Shown here: positions 8,144-19,045 of the stretch, in pieces
Layout: the number at the start of each line of letters is the position of its first letter
Numbering within the stretch: the stretch's first letter is position 1
Notes under the pieces: generated by a model
What the model was told of the DNA's origin: nothing
The model's database searches: none
Seen by the model: the letters and a program-made list of their open reading frames with translations, nothing else
Position numbers and translations under genes: made by a program
Source: Brevundimonas sp. Root608
GTDB lineage: Bacteria; Pseudomonadota; Alphaproteobacteria; Caulobacterales; Caulobacteraceae
DNA: 64,000 nt
NCBI RefSeq assembly: GCF_001427825.1
Contig: NZ_LMGT01000001.1
Span: 1,050,305 to 1,114,304 of the forward strand
Direction: 5' to 3'

Positions 8144-10792
8144 TCAGCGGCGCCACCATCCGCGCTTCGGCTTCTCTGGCGGAGCCACGATCTGGTTCGG
8201 GTCTTCCGCGATCAGGGCGGCGACATCGACCTCGGGCTGCGGCGGTGCGACGCGTTCGACGACAGGAGCGGGCGCGGGCTCCGGCCTGACTGGCGCCTCG
8301 GCTATCTCGACCGTGGCTTCGGCGGGCGTGACGTCGAGCACCGCGGGCGCGGCTTCCGGCTCGGCCTCGTTGGGCTCGATCGGCGCGGTGACGGCTTCGG
8401 CCTCCGACGCGGCGGTTGCGCTGGCCGAGACCTTGCGGCGGACGCGCCGGCGCTTGGGCTCTTCCGCGATGGCGACCGGGGCGACGTCGGCGTCGTCGAT
8501 GACCACGGCCATCGGCGTATCGACCGAACCGTCGGGCGGCATGCCCTCGTTGGTGGCGCGGGTCTCGACCTTGGTCTCGTGGGTCAGGCCCTGTTCGCTG
8601 CCGCGATCGCGACCGCGACCGCGTCCACGACGACGGCGCGAGCGGGGACCGCGTTCGCCGCCGATCTCGCCCTCGGGCCGTTCGCCGACAACCTCGTCGA
8701 CATCGCCGGCCGGAGTGGCGTCTGCTTCAGCGCGCGGCTCGGTGCGTTCGGGATTGATGGGATCGAACCAGACGTAGGGGTCCTCCAGCGACGGCGTGCG
8801 GCCGCGCACCCAGTTGAATCCGTCGCGCTCGCCGCCCTCTTCCCGCACACGGCGACCGCCGCGGCGTCCGCGCCGGCGGCGGCGGCCGTTCTCGCTGTCG
8901 TCGTCGTCCTCGCCGGCGGCGAGGGCGGGGGCCACAGGCGCGGCCTCGTCCGTCGAGGCTTCGGCGCCGTCACGGCGTCCGCCGCGACGGCGACGGCCGC
9001 GGCCCCGGCCGCCTTCGCCCTCGACGCGTTCGGTCCGCTCGCGGGGTTGGTCGTCGTCCGTGTCCTCGCGGTCCAGGGCGTCGTCGTCGGCGATGATTTC
9101 TTCGTCGTCCTCGTCCTCGTCCTCGAAGGCGCTGTCGTCGAAGTCGTCGTCGAGGTCGATGAAGGCTTCGGGCCGTTCCTCGGGGACGAAGTCCTCGTTG
9201 GTTTCGGTGCGCTCGAGCGAGTGATCGCCCTGGCCGAGGGTGTCGTCGATCAGGATGACGACGTTCAGGCCGCGCTGGGCCAGCAGGCGCTGCAGATAGT
9301 CGCGCTTGTGGTTCAGGATGTAGAGGGCGACGGCGGTGCACAGGCGCAGGTTCACCGAGCCCGCGCCGTTCTTGCCGGCCTCGATGTCGACGGCGCGCAG
9401 GGTCATCAGCGCGGCGCTTTCGGCCGAGCGGACGCGTCCGGCGCCCTGGCAGTGCGGGCAGACCTCGGTCGCGCCCTCGATGACGCCGAGGCGGCGGCGC
9501 TGACGGCTGATCTCCATCAGGCCGAAGCCCGAGATGCGGCCCATCTGGATACGGGCCCGGTCCTTGGCCAGCGCGTCCTTGAGCACCTTCTCGACGGTGC
9601 GGTTGTTCTTCGACTCATCCATGTCGATGAAGTCGATGACGATCAGGCCGGCGAGGTCGCGCAGACGCAGCTGGCGGGCCGCCTCGACGGCGGCTTCCAT
9701 GTTGGTCTTGGTGGCCGTGGCCTCGACGTTGCGTTCCTTGGTCGAACGGCCGGAGTTGACGTCGATGGCGACCAGCGCCTCGGTCTGGTTGATGACCAGA
9801 TAGCCGCCCGAGGGCAGGGGCACGACTGGCTGGTGGATCTGGGTCAGCATCTCCTCGATGCCGTTGGTGGCGAACAGCGGCCGCGCGCCCTGGTACAGAT
9901 GCACCTTCTTCGACTGCGAGGGCATCAGCACGCGCATGAAGTCGCGCGCCTCCTTGAAGCCCTCGACGCCCTCGACCTGGATGCCGTCGAAATCCTTGTC
10001 GAACATGTCGCGCACGGCGCGGCGGACGAGGTTTTCTTCCTCATAGATGACCGAGGGCGCGTTGGACTTCAGCGTCGTTTCGCGAATGGTTTCCCACAGG
10101 CGCAGCAGATATTCATAGTCGCGCTTGATCTCTGCCTTGGTGCGTTTGGCGCCGGCGGTGCGGATGATCAGGCCCATGCCCTGGGGCACGTGCAGGGCGG
10201 CCGCGGCGGCCTTCAGGCGCTTGCGGTCGGTGGCCTGGGTGATCTTGCGCGAGATGCCGCCGCCCTTGCCGGTGTTGGGCATCAGCACGCAGTAGCGGCC
10301 GGCCAGCGACAGCCAGGTGGTCAGGGCCGCGCCCTTGCCGCCGCGCTCGTCCTTGACGACCTGGACCAGCATGACCTGACGGCGCTTGATGACGTCCTGG
10401 ATCTTGTAGCGACGCATCAGGCGGCGTTTCAGCCGCTCTTCCTCGGCCATGCCGCCTTCGGATTCGTCGTCGCTTTCGCGGGCGTGTTCGTCGTGCTCGT
10501 CGTCCTCCGAATGCGCTTCGGCCATGATGGCTTCGCGGTCGGCGACGGGGATCTGATAATAGTCGGGGTGGATCTCGCTGAAGGCGAGGAAGCCGTGGCG
10601 GTTGCCGCCGTATTCCACGAACGCAGCCTGCAGGCTGGGCTCTACGCGAACGACCTTGGCGAGATAGATGTTGCCGCGAAGCTGGCGCTTCGCGCGGGAT
10701 TCAAAGTCGAATTCCTCGACCTGGCGGCCCTCGACGATGGCGACGCGGGTTTCTTCCGCGTGCGCTGCATCGATCAACATGGTCTTTGACAT
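8144..10792 (-). CDS. rne: Ribonuclease E
   Basis: Essential endoribonuclease of the RNA degradosome, 882 residues from ATG 10792 (MSKTMLIDAAHAEETRVAI), chosen because the frame upstream to 10924 is Pro/Ala-rich and lies before an AGAGAG ribosome-binding site. S1 domain near residues 35-120 (with an acidic EDDEHDEHARESDDE insertion, seen in alphaproteobacteria), catalytic DNase-I-like site AIDVNSGRS and VIDFIDMDESK, and the zinc link CPHCQGAGRV. The last ~340 residues are a disordered Arg/Glu/Ala-rich scaffold with RGRRRRGGRR tracts for RNA binding. The very end, KPKRGWWRR, matches the PNPase-binding peptide known in Caulobacter RNase E. Confidence 0.96.
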   Translation of the reverse strand: MSKTMLIDAAHAEETRVAIVEGRQVEEFDFESRAKRQLRGNIYLAKVVRVEPSLQAAFVEYGGNRHGFLAFSEIHPDYYQIPVADREAIMAEAHSEDDEHDEHARESDDESEGGMAEEERLKRRLMRRYKIQDVIKRRQVMLVQVVKDERGGKGAALTTWLSLAGRYCVLMPNTGKGGGISRKITQATDRKRLKAAAAALHVPQGMGLIIRTAGAKRTKAEIKRDYEYLLRLWETIRETTLKSNAPSVIYEEENLVRRAVRDMFDKDFDGIQVEGVEGFKEARDFMRVLMPSQSKKVHLYQGARPLFATNGIEEMLTQIHQPVVPLPSGGYLVINQTEALVAIDVNSGRSTKERNVEATATKTNMEAAVEAARQLRLRDLAGLIVIDFIDMDESKNNRTVEKVLKDALAKDRARIQMGRISGFGLMEISRQRRRLGVIEGATEVCPHCQGAGRVRSAESAALMTLRAVDIEAGKNGAGSVNLRLCTAVALYILNHKRDYLQRLLAQRGLNVVILIDDTLGQGDHSLERTETNEDFVPEERPEAFIDLDDDFDDSAFEDEDEDDEEIIADDDALDREDTDDDQPRERTERVEGEGGRGRGRRRRGGRRDGAEASTDEAAPVAPALAAGEDDDDSENGRRRRRGRRGGRRVREEGGERDGFNWVRGRTPSLEDPYVWFDPINPERTEPRAEADATPAGDVDEVVGERPEGEIGGERGPRSRRRRGRGRGRDRGSEQGLTHETKVETRATNEGMPPDGSVDTPMAVVIDDADVAPVAIAEEPKRRRVRRKVSASATAASEAEAVTAPIEPNEAEPEAAPAVLDVTPAEATVEIAEAPVRPEPAPAPVVERVAPPQPEVDVAALIAEDPNQIVAPPEKPKRGWWRR

Positions 10793-11229
10793 GGAAAGTC
10801 TCTCTCTGGCGCGCTCGGCCATCCCCGCGAAGGGGGCAGGCGGCTCGCCGAATGGGATGGGGGGCGGACGCAGACGCAATCCCGTCGCCGCGGCGAAGGC
10901 CGCGGGCGAGGTCGGTTGTTTCAAACCGGAAGGGAGCGCAGGCGATAAGGCCCATGGGGGTTCGTACGGTCCTGGGGCCGGACGCGCCGTCTGAGGGGCG
11001 TCCCGGTCCCGTCTTCAAACCGGTGGGGGCAAACCCGGCCGGCTTTCGGATCAGTGAAAGTCACGCCGCGAGGAGGGCGCGCCCGGCCTGAAGTCAGGGG
11101 GCGCGATCGTTCGCGGACAAAACAATCATAGGCAGGACGAACGTGAATTAAAAGGCGCGTCCGCTTTAACGGCTTGGCGACGACGTTGAGCCATGATGGG
11201 CCCAACCAAGAAGGTGGGTTTCCGTCGAA
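10793..11229 (-). promoter_or_regulatory. Divergent region with long rne leader and amidase promoter
   Basis: 437 bp between rne (minus) and the amidase gene (plus) with no convincing gene. On the minus strand TATGAT (reverse of 11125-11130) could be the -10 box for rne, with TTTTAA 17 bases upstream as a weak -35. That would give an rne leader of roughly 325 nt. Long leaders are known in E. coli rne, where RNase E cleaves its own message; the same use here is inference. No hairpin of terminator type was seen. The AT-rich GAATTAAAA near 11146 is unusual for this GC-rich window. Confidence 0.35.
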
Positions 11230-12453
11230 ATGCACGGACTGTCGCGTATCAACCTGGCGCAATGGCGCGTTCGCGAGTGGGCGATGACGGCTGTGGCCTT
11301 CGTCGTTTTCTGCGTCGCCGTGTTCGCGGCCGGGCGGGGGCTGGCCTCGGGCGCCATGGGCGAGGTGCTGCGCGTCCGCTTCGGCGGCGACGCCCAGCAC
11401 ACCCGCGTGGTGGTCGATCTGGACCGGACCTCGCGCGGGCAGGTGGTCGAATCCGGCGAGCAGGGCCAGGTGGTGGTGTCGCTGGCCGGGGTGGCGCCGC
11501 AGCGCGGGCTCAACGGAACGGGCTCGGGCCTGGTGCGCGGCTGGCGGGTCGCCGGAGCCGGCGTGGCCTCACGGGTCGAGCTGGACCTGGCCACCAGCGC
11601 CGAGATCGAGCGCCGCTTCCTGCTGCCGCCCGGCGACGGCATCGCCCATTACCGCTATGTGATCGACCTGAAGGCCACCGGTCGGGCCCCGACGCGCGCC
11701 TCGGCCCGCTCCGCGCCCCGGGCGCCGGTCCGCACGGCGGAACGGCCCCTGATCTTCATCGACGCCGGCCACGGCGGCCGCGACCCCGGCGCCCACGGGG
11801 CCAGTTCGGACGAGAGCGACGTCACCCTGGCGGCGGCCCAGGCCCTGAAGCAGGAGCTGGAGCGCACCGGCCGTTACCGCGTGCGGCTGACGCGCGAGAG
11901 CGACGCCTATGTCGCCCTCTACCGCCGGGTTTCCATCGCCCGCCAGGCCGACGCCGACCTGTTCATCTCGCTGCACGCCGATGCCGGGGCCGATCCTGTC
12001 ACCCGCGGGGCCAGCGTCTATACGCTGTCCGAACAGGGCGCGGGCCGGGCAGTGCGCGAGTTCACGCGGGGCGACAACTGGCACCGCAACCTCAACCTGC
12101 CGGGGCGCGACCCGTCGGTGGACCGCATCCTGCTGGACATGACCCAGCGCGCCACCCAGAACCGCTCGGCCCGGCTGGCCCGGACCCTGCTGGGCGAGCT
12201 GGAAGGCGCCGATCATCCGATGCTGCGCCGCAGCCACCGCGACGCCGGCCTTGCCGTGCTGCTGGCCCCCGACGTGCCGGCGGTGTTGCTGGAGATGGGC
12301 TTCATCACCAACCCCGAGGACGAGCGGCTGCTGAATGACGGCCGCGCGCGCCGCCGCCTGATGCGCGCCGTGGCCGCGGGCATAGACCGCTATTTCCGCG
12401 AGCCGGCAGGAACGCTGCAGATGGCGTCGAACGGGACGGCGGGGCAGCCCTAG
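11230..12453 (+). CDS. amiC: N-acetylmuramoyl-L-alanine amidase (AmiC type)
   Basis: A 407-residue periplasmic amidase that splits septal peptidoglycan between MurNAc and the stem peptide. N-terminal signal sequence at residues about 19-40 (start ATG 11230; ATG 11284 would start at the hydrophobic core), AMIN domain at about 42-150 (VLRVRFGGDAQHTRVVVDL), Ala/Arg linker, then the amidase_3 catalytic domain from about 175: zinc site in FIDAGHGGRDPGAHG, second His in LFISLHADAG, and catalytic Glu in VLLEMGFITNPED. Length and order match AmiC. It stands upstream of an exonuclease gene and PBP1A, a setting that fits cell-wall work. Confidence 0.93.
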   Translation: MHGLSRINLAQWRVREWAMTAVAFVVFCVAVFAAGRGLASGAMGEVLRVRFGGDAQHTRVVVDLDRTSRGQVVESGEQGQVVVSLAGVAPQRGLNGTGSGLVRGWRVAGAGVASRVELDLATSAEIERRFLLPPGDGIAHYRYVIDLKATGRAPTRASARSAPRAPVRTAERPLIFIDAGHGGRDPGAHGASSDESDVTLAAAQALKQELERTGRYRVRLTRESDAYVALYRRVSIARQADADLFISLHADAGADPVTRGASVYTLSEQGAGRAVREFTRGDNWHRNLNLPGRDPSVDRILLDMTQRATQNRSARLARTLLGELEGADHPMLRRSHRDAGLAVLLAPDVPAVLLEMGFITNPEDERLLNDGRARRRLMRAVAAGIDRYFREPAGTLQMASNGTAGQP

Positions 12454-12481
12454 GGCAAGGGAGGGCGCGTCGGTCAGCCCT

Positions 12482-12865
12482 GGAGGGGGCAGAACCGTTT
12501 CGCGCACGGGCCGGTCCGGCTTGCAGCGGGTCAATGTGATCATCGATCCCGTCGATCCGCCTGCGGCCTGGGCGGCGGTCGGCCATGGCTATCGGGTCGA
12601 GGCGGCGGTCACGGTGTGGAGCGCGGAGGCGGTGGTCCGGACGCCCGTATCGGCCCTGTTCCGGCATCGGGGGCAGCGGGCGGTGTTCAAGGTCGAGGCC
12701 GGCCGCGCCCGCCTGCAGCGGGTCGAGATCGGCCAGACCAACGGGGACTCCGCCGAGGTTCGCGCCGGGCTGAAGCCGGGGGAGCGGGTGGTGCTCCATC
12801 CGGGGCAGTCCATCGCCGACGGCGTCGCGGTGCGGGTTCGGTCCGACGGCCCGGGCGGGGGATGA
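12482..12865 (+). pseudogene. Remnant of an HlyD/MFP efflux periplasmic adaptor gene
   Basis: About 115-128 residues matching only the C-terminal part of RND/ABC efflux adaptor proteins: QRVNVIIDPVDPPAAW, then VGHGYRVEAAVTVWSAEAVV-TPVSALFR, VFKVEAGRARLQRVEIGQ, and GLKPGERVVLHPGQSIADGV. The N-terminal membrane anchor, hairpin and lipoyl domains are missing; the frame simply runs open into the amidase 3' end without an ATG. The only start in frame near the homology is TTG 12521, with no good ribosome-binding site. No transporter gene is next to it. It is best read as a decayed 3' fragment, though its reading frame is still intact and its stop overlaps a possible start (ATG 12862) of the next gene. 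Confidence 0.7.
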
Positions 12866-12909
12866 CGCCGCGCCTCGCACTCCCGCGCCCGATCCCCTAT
12901 CTGGGTCCC

Positions 12910-13635
12910 ATGCGCCTGAGAGTCGTCGATCTGGAAACCACCGGGGGAGACCGGACCGCGGAGATCATCGAGGTCGGGATCGTCGATGTCGTGCGCGACG
13001 GGGACGGGTGGCGGGCTCTGCCGCCGGTGGCGAAGCTGTTCCGGCCTAAGGGCGAGATCTCGTTCCACGCCATGGCGGTGCATCATCTGACGCCGGGCCA
13101 TTTCCGCGACGACGATCCGCACTGCGACGAATACCGGCTGCGCGAGATGTTCGGCGCCCCGCCCGCCGATGTGATGGTGGCGCACAGCGCGCGGTTCGAG
13201 CGGGGCTTCATCGCCGACACGGCCCACGGCGGCCTGCCGTGGATCTGCACCGTGCGCTCCGCCAAGGCGGTGTGGCCGCAGGCGCCGGGGCATTCCAACC
13301 AGGTGCTGCGCTACTGGCGCGGGCTGGACCTCGATCCGGCCCTGGCCAATCCGGCGCACCGGGCGGGACCCGACGCCTGGGTGACGGCCCATCTGCTGAT
13401 CGACCTGCTGAAGGAGGCGACGGTCGAGCAGATGATCGCCTGGACGGCCGAGCCGCGGCGGATGGACCGCATTCCCTTCGGCAAGCATCGCGGCCGGCCG
13501 TGGTCGGAACCGCCCGACGACTATCTGCGCTGGATGGCGGGGCAGGGGGATATGGACGCCGATGTCGTGGCCGCGGCGCGACAGGAGCTGACCCGTCGTA
13601 CGGATGCTATGGCGGACGCGGACGACGCAAGCTAA
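12910..13635 (+). CDS. DnaQ-like 3'-5' exonuclease with C-terminal DUF3820-type segment
   Basis: A 241-residue protein. The N-terminal ~165 residues are an RNase T/DnaQ exonuclease fold: motif I VDLETTGG (D-x-E), the ExoII-like VMVAHSARFERGF, and motif III AHRAGPDAW (H-x4-D). All four acidic metal ligands seem present. The last 65 residues contain RIPFGKHRGRPWSEPPDDYL, typical of the small DUF3820 module that follows such exonucleases in proteobacteria. ATG 12910 starts at the fold; ATG 12862 overlaps the stop of the efflux-adaptor remnant and would add 16 residues. Function in DNA or RNA processing is inferred. Confidence 0.85.
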   Translation: MRLRVVDLETTGGDRTAEIIEVGIVDVVRDGDGWRALPPVAKLFRPKGEISFHAMAVHHLTPGHFRDDDPHCDEYRLREMFGAPPADVMVAHSARFERGFIADTAHGGLPWICTVRSAKAVWPQAPGHSNQVLRYWRGLDLDPALANPAHRAGPDAWVTAHLLIDLLKEATVEQMIAWTAEPRRMDRIPFGKHRGRPWSEPPDDYLRWMAGQGDMDADVVAAARQELTRRTDAMADADDAS

Positions 13636-13669
13636 ACCCGTCGAAGGGGCCCGCCATTCGGAGACTGCG

Positions 13670-16090
<2,421 letters not shown>

Positions 16091-16182
16091 GCAGCAGGCA
16101 ACAGGCATCAGCCAACAGGGGTGGGCCTGCCGAGGGAGCGGGGCCGTCCAAGGTTTTCCTGTTGCCTGTTGCCTGTTGCCTT
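16091..16182. repeat. Inverted repeat with tandem 7-mer GTTGCCT
   Basis: Between the PBP1A stop and prfB. GCAGCAGGCAACAGGCA at about 16091-16107 is nearly the reverse complement of the stretch at 16158-16182, which consists of three tandem copies of GTTGCCT. The arms are about 50 bp apart and could fold into a long stem. There is no U-run directly after it, so I would not call it a Rho-independent terminator with confidence; it may mark the end of the PBP1A transcript or be a small repeat element. Confidence 0.4.
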
Positions 16183-16248
16183 AGTCCCTTCCCCTTTCCG
16201 CCCCGGCGCTCTATGTCCGCGCCTCACTTTGTATCGCAGGAGTTCGCG

Positions 16249-17371
16249 ATGAGACCGGATGTCGAGGCCATGAAGGCCGACATCGAGCAGAGCATCGCTC
16301 TGCTCAGGAGGCGTCTTTGACTGGGATGTCGCACTTCGAAAGCTCGATGAGCTGAACGCGCGGGTCGAGGACCCGACGCTGTGGAACGACCCCGAGGCCG
16401 CCCAGGCCGTGTCGCGCGACCGCTCGCGGCTCGAGACCCAGATCAACACCGTCCGCGAGATGGAGACCGGTCTGGAGGAGGGCATCATGCTCTCCGAAAT
16501 GGCCGACGAGGAAGGCGACGAGGCGACGCTTGAGGAGGCGCGCGCGTCGCTGAAGGCGATCAAGGACCGGGCCGGGCGCGCCGAACTGGAGGCCCTGCTG
16601 TCGGGCGAGGCCGACGGCAACGACGCCTATCTGGAAGTGAACTCCGGCGCCGGCGGCACCGAGTCCTGCGACTGGGCCGGCATGCTGCTGCGGATGTATT
16701 CGCGCTGGGCCAAGGCGCATGGCTATGAGGTCGAACTGGAGGCCGAGGAATCGGGCGACCAGGCCGGCATCAAGTCGGCCACCATCCTGATCAGCGGGCC
16801 CAATGCCTATGGCTGGCTGAAGTCGGAGTCGGGCGTGCACCGGCTGGTGCGCATCAGCCCGTATGACGCGGCGGCCAAGCGGCATACGTCCTTCGCCTCG
16901 ATCGGGGTGTCGCCGGTGGTGGACGACGCCATCGAGATCGACATCAATCCGTCTGACGTGCGCACCGACACCTACCGCGCCTCGGGCTCGGGCGGTCAGC
17001 ACATCAACAAGACCGACTCGGCGGTGCGCCTGACGCACATTCCGACCAACACCGTGGTGGCCTGTCAGGCCGGCCGGTCGCAGCACCAGAACCGCGAACA
17101 GGCGTGGAAGATGCTGCGGGCGCGGCTGTACGAACTGGAGCTGCAGCGGCGCGAGGCGGCGGCCCAGGCGGTGGCCGACGCCAAGACCGACATCGGCTGG
17201 GGTCACCAGATCCGCTCCTACGTCCTGCAGCCGTACCAGATGGTCAAGGACCTGCGGACCAACGTCGAGACGTCGGACACCCAGGGCGTGCTGGACGGCG
17301 ACCTGGACATGTTCATGGGCGCGGCGCTGGCGGCCCGGGTTGGCGAGACGCGCGGGTCCACAGTGGAATAG
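16249..17371 (+). CDS. prfB: Peptide chain release factor 2, programmed +1 frameshift
   Basis: RF2 ends translation at UGA and UAA. The gene needs a +1 shift: frame one runs ATG 16249 to CTT 16315-16317, followed by in-frame TGA 16318-16320; skipping T16318 continues at GAC 16319 in the second frame to 17371, giving 373 residues, the normal RF2 length. The shift site AGGAGG-CGT-CTT-TGA-C (16306-16321) has an internal Shine-Dalgarno 3 bases before CTT, as in the classic site. The start has its own AGGAG at 16238-16242. The catalytic [14 protein letters not shown] (GGQ) is at about residue 247, and the recognition region has [13 protein letters not shown]. Confidence 0.97.
16306..16321 (+). promoter_or_regulatory. 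RF2 programmed frameshift signal
   Basis: AGGAGG (16306-16311), CGT, slippery CTT (16315-16317), TGA, C. Low RF2 makes the ribosome pause at UGA in its poor context; the internal Shine-Dalgarno then pulls the ribosome +1 so that more RF2 is made. This autoregulatory device is established for prfB; here it is read directly from the bases. Confidence 0.95.
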
Positions 17372-17470
17372 GGAACAGGGCGCGTCGGCGACCAGGCCGC
17401 GTGGCCAGGTGGAGATTTGAGCCGGAAGCGGACGCGCCCAGTGGCTGCCAGGAGTGGCAAGCGGACCGGC

Positions 17471-17896
17471 CTATGGTTCGTAGACGGCGATAACGGCGTC
17501 CAGTCGGGTGACGACATCCGGCTCCCGGGAACGGGAGGCCCGCATGGCGCGCGCCTCGGCCACAAGCGGCTCCCCGCACCGAAGCCTGTCCATTTGCGTG
17601 TTCAGCCATTGGTCCCGCTCGGAACCATCCCCGCCGAACTCGCCGGAATAGTGCTGACAATGGACGCCCCGATACTCCAGGGCCTCCAGAGGGTCGGAGG
17701 GCTCGACCTCAACCTGGCGCCAGCGCTCCCCGGTCGCCGCCCAGGACATCGGCGCGGAGGTCCGGGGAGCGCTCGCCGGCGCAGCCGGCGCCGGGACGGG
17801 CGCCGGCGCGGCGCTTTCCGCGGCCGGGGTCTGATCCGCAGGCCCACAGGCCGCGAGGAGCAGGACGGTCAGTCCAATAACGACGGCGCGAGACAC
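17471..17896 (-). CDS. Small secreted lipoprotein, unknown function (copy 1 of a signal-sharing pair)
   Basis: A 141-residue protein from GTG 17896. Signal peptide with lipobox LLLAAC at residues 13-18, then GPADQTPAAE and a Pro/Ala-rich linker up to about residue 50. The mature domain (WAATGERWRQVEVEPSDPLEAL...) has two cysteines and no family I recognise. Its first ~75 bases are strikingly like those of the next gene upstream (17901-18305), while the mature parts differ. The two genes are 4 bp apart and on the same strand, so they are probably one transcript. It converges on prfB. Confidence 0.7.
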   Translation of the reverse strand: MSRAVVIGLTVLLLAACGPADQTPAAESAAPAPVPAPAAPASAPRTSAPMSWAATGERWRQVEVEPSDPLEALEYRGVHCQHYSGEFGGDGSERDQWLNTQMDRLRCGEPLVAEARAMRASRSREPDVVTRLDAVIAVYEP

Positions 17897-17900
17897 GCGC

Positions 17901-18305
17901 TCAGACCGCTTCGCGGATCGCGATGATGGCCGGGAAATTATCGTCCATCACAGTGCCTTCGTTATCGAGCTGATCGACGGCGCCCATCTGCACCTCCCAG
18001 GTCTTGTCGGTGACCCCGGCTGCCAGAGCCTGGTTTTCAAACCAGGGCGTGCAGAGGTCGGCGGAGCACATCACGTCATCCGCCTCGCCACCGTCGATCG
18101 GCTGGATCTGGACATAGCAGTTGTCCCCACAGGTCAGGCCGGTGATCCTGATCTTCGTCCAGGCTCCCGCAGGATCCGTGGCGGCCGCACTGGCGGGCGC
18201 CGCCGCCGGCTCTGGCGCGGCGGCTTCGGGGGCCGATGTCTGATCCGCAGGCCCGCAAGACGCGAGGATCAAACCGGTCAGTCCAAGAACGACAACTCGA
18301 GACAT
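17901..18305 (-). CDS. Small secreted lipoprotein, unknown function (copy 2 of a signal-sharing pair)
   Basis: A 134-residue lipoprotein from ATG 18305; six further codons upstream (to 18323) are possible but begin before the conserved MSRVVV start. Lipobox LILASC at residues 12-17, then GPADQTSAPEAAA linker. The mature part has four cysteines (TCGDNCYV, DVMCSADLC), suggesting two disulfides, and aromatic/acidic segments; I do not recognise the fold. The signal region and the CGPADQT stretch match the neighbouring lipoprotein at DNA level. Confidence 0.7.
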   Translation of the reverse strand: MSRVVVLGLTGLILASCGPADQTSAPEAAAPEPAAAPASAAATDPAGAWTKIRITGLTCGDNCYVQIQPIDGGEADDVMCSADLCTPWFENQALAAGVTDKTWEVQMGAVDQLDNEGTVMDDNFPAIIAIREAV

Positions 18306-18455
18306 GGTCCCTCCCCGGGGCATGTGAAATGTGAGTGAAGCGGCGCAGAAATTGAGGCCGGTCGAACCTGGGAACGACCGCCAATGTGCACGCTACCCCG
18401 GCGTGTCAGGAATCGGAAATGGGGAGCCACGATTGTCCCTCGTGCCCGGGCGGAG

Positions 18456-18488
18456 AAAAAGGCCCCGGCTCGCTCCGGGGGCCTTTTT
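18456..18488. terminator. Bidirectional Rho-independent terminator
   Basis: AAAAAGGCCCCGG (18456-18468), short loop, CCGGGGGCCTTTTT (18475-18488): a GC stem with one bulged G flanked by A5 and T5 runs, so it can act on both strands. On the minus strand it follows the bactofilin stop at 18509. No plus-strand gene ends just before it, so its main job is probably to end the M23-bactofilin transcript and insulate the lipoprotein pair. Confidence 0.85.
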
Positions 18489-18508
18489 GTCTTTTCAGTC
18501 CGCGATGA

Positions 18509-19045
18509 TCAGGCCGGGGGCTTCATGTCGATGATCTGCGGCGCCGGTTCGGGCGCGGCCGGGCGGGGCGGGGCGGTCGGGGCGGGCGCCTCGCGGCGGC
18601 CCTGCAGGACGCGGCCCTGGAAATAGGCGCCGATGTCGATCGACATCTGTTCGGCGGTGATGTCGCCGTCGACATAGGCGGTGGCGATCAGCTTGACCTG
18701 CTTGCCCGAGATGGCGCCGACGACGCGGCCGCGGATCTCGACATAGTCGCCCGAGACATTGCCCTCGACCGCGCCGGTCTCGCCGACGATCAGGCGGCCG
18801 ACGCGCACGTCGCCCTTGATGGCGCCGTCGATCTGGAGATCGCCGCCGCCCGAGATGTTGCCGTCGAACTGGAGGTCCGACGACAGGGTCGACAGGCCGC
18901 GCTGGCTCGCCGGAGCCGGCGAGGCGGGACGCGGCGCCGCGGCCGGTCCGCCGGGCGTCGGCAGGTCGGGCAGGGGCGGAATGGCCGAGCCGCTGTTGGC
19001 GCGGGGCTCGGGGGACGGGACGGGGGACTTAGTCTTGTTGAACAA
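18509..19045 (-). CDS. Bactofilin (polymer-forming cytoskeletal protein)
   Basis: A 178-residue bactofilin. A Pro/Ala/Ser-rich N-terminal tail (1-50) leads to the right-handed beta-helix DUF583 domain (about 52-145: SSDLQFDGNISGGGDLQIDG, GDVRVGRLIVGETGAVEGNV), followed by another Pro/Ala tail. Bactofilins polymerise at the inner membrane and localise cell-wall enzymes, for example in Caulobacter stalk formation. The start is TTG 19045 with GGAG 6 bases upstream, and overlaps the end of the M23 peptidase gene by 17 bp, so the two are translationally linked. Confidence 0.92.
   Translation of the reverse strand: MFNKTKSPVPSPEPRANSGSAIPPLPDLPTPGGPAAAPRPASPAPASQRGLSTLSSDLQFDGNISGGGDLQIDGAIKGDVRVGRLIVGETGAVEGNVSGDYVEIRGRVVGAISGKQVKLIATAYVDGDITAEQMSIDIGAYFQGRVLQGRREAPAPTAPPRPAAPEPAPQIIDMKPPA

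Noticed and set aside
7433..10789. Very long open frame on the plus strand opposite rne and the M48 gene
   Set aside because: High GC makes the strand opposite real genes stay open. The translation is low-complexity (Gly/Val/Asp/Arg rich), has no recognisable domain, and runs across two real genes in antisense.
12521..12865. Intact small gene for an efflux adaptor
   Set aside because: Only the C-terminal quarter of the family is present, no good start and no transporter partner; called a remnant.
16318..16320. In-frame TGA in prfB as a mutation or selenocysteine codon
   Set aside because: The surrounding AGGAGG-CGT-CTT-TGA-C is the standard RF2 frameshift site and the second frame continues a full RF2.
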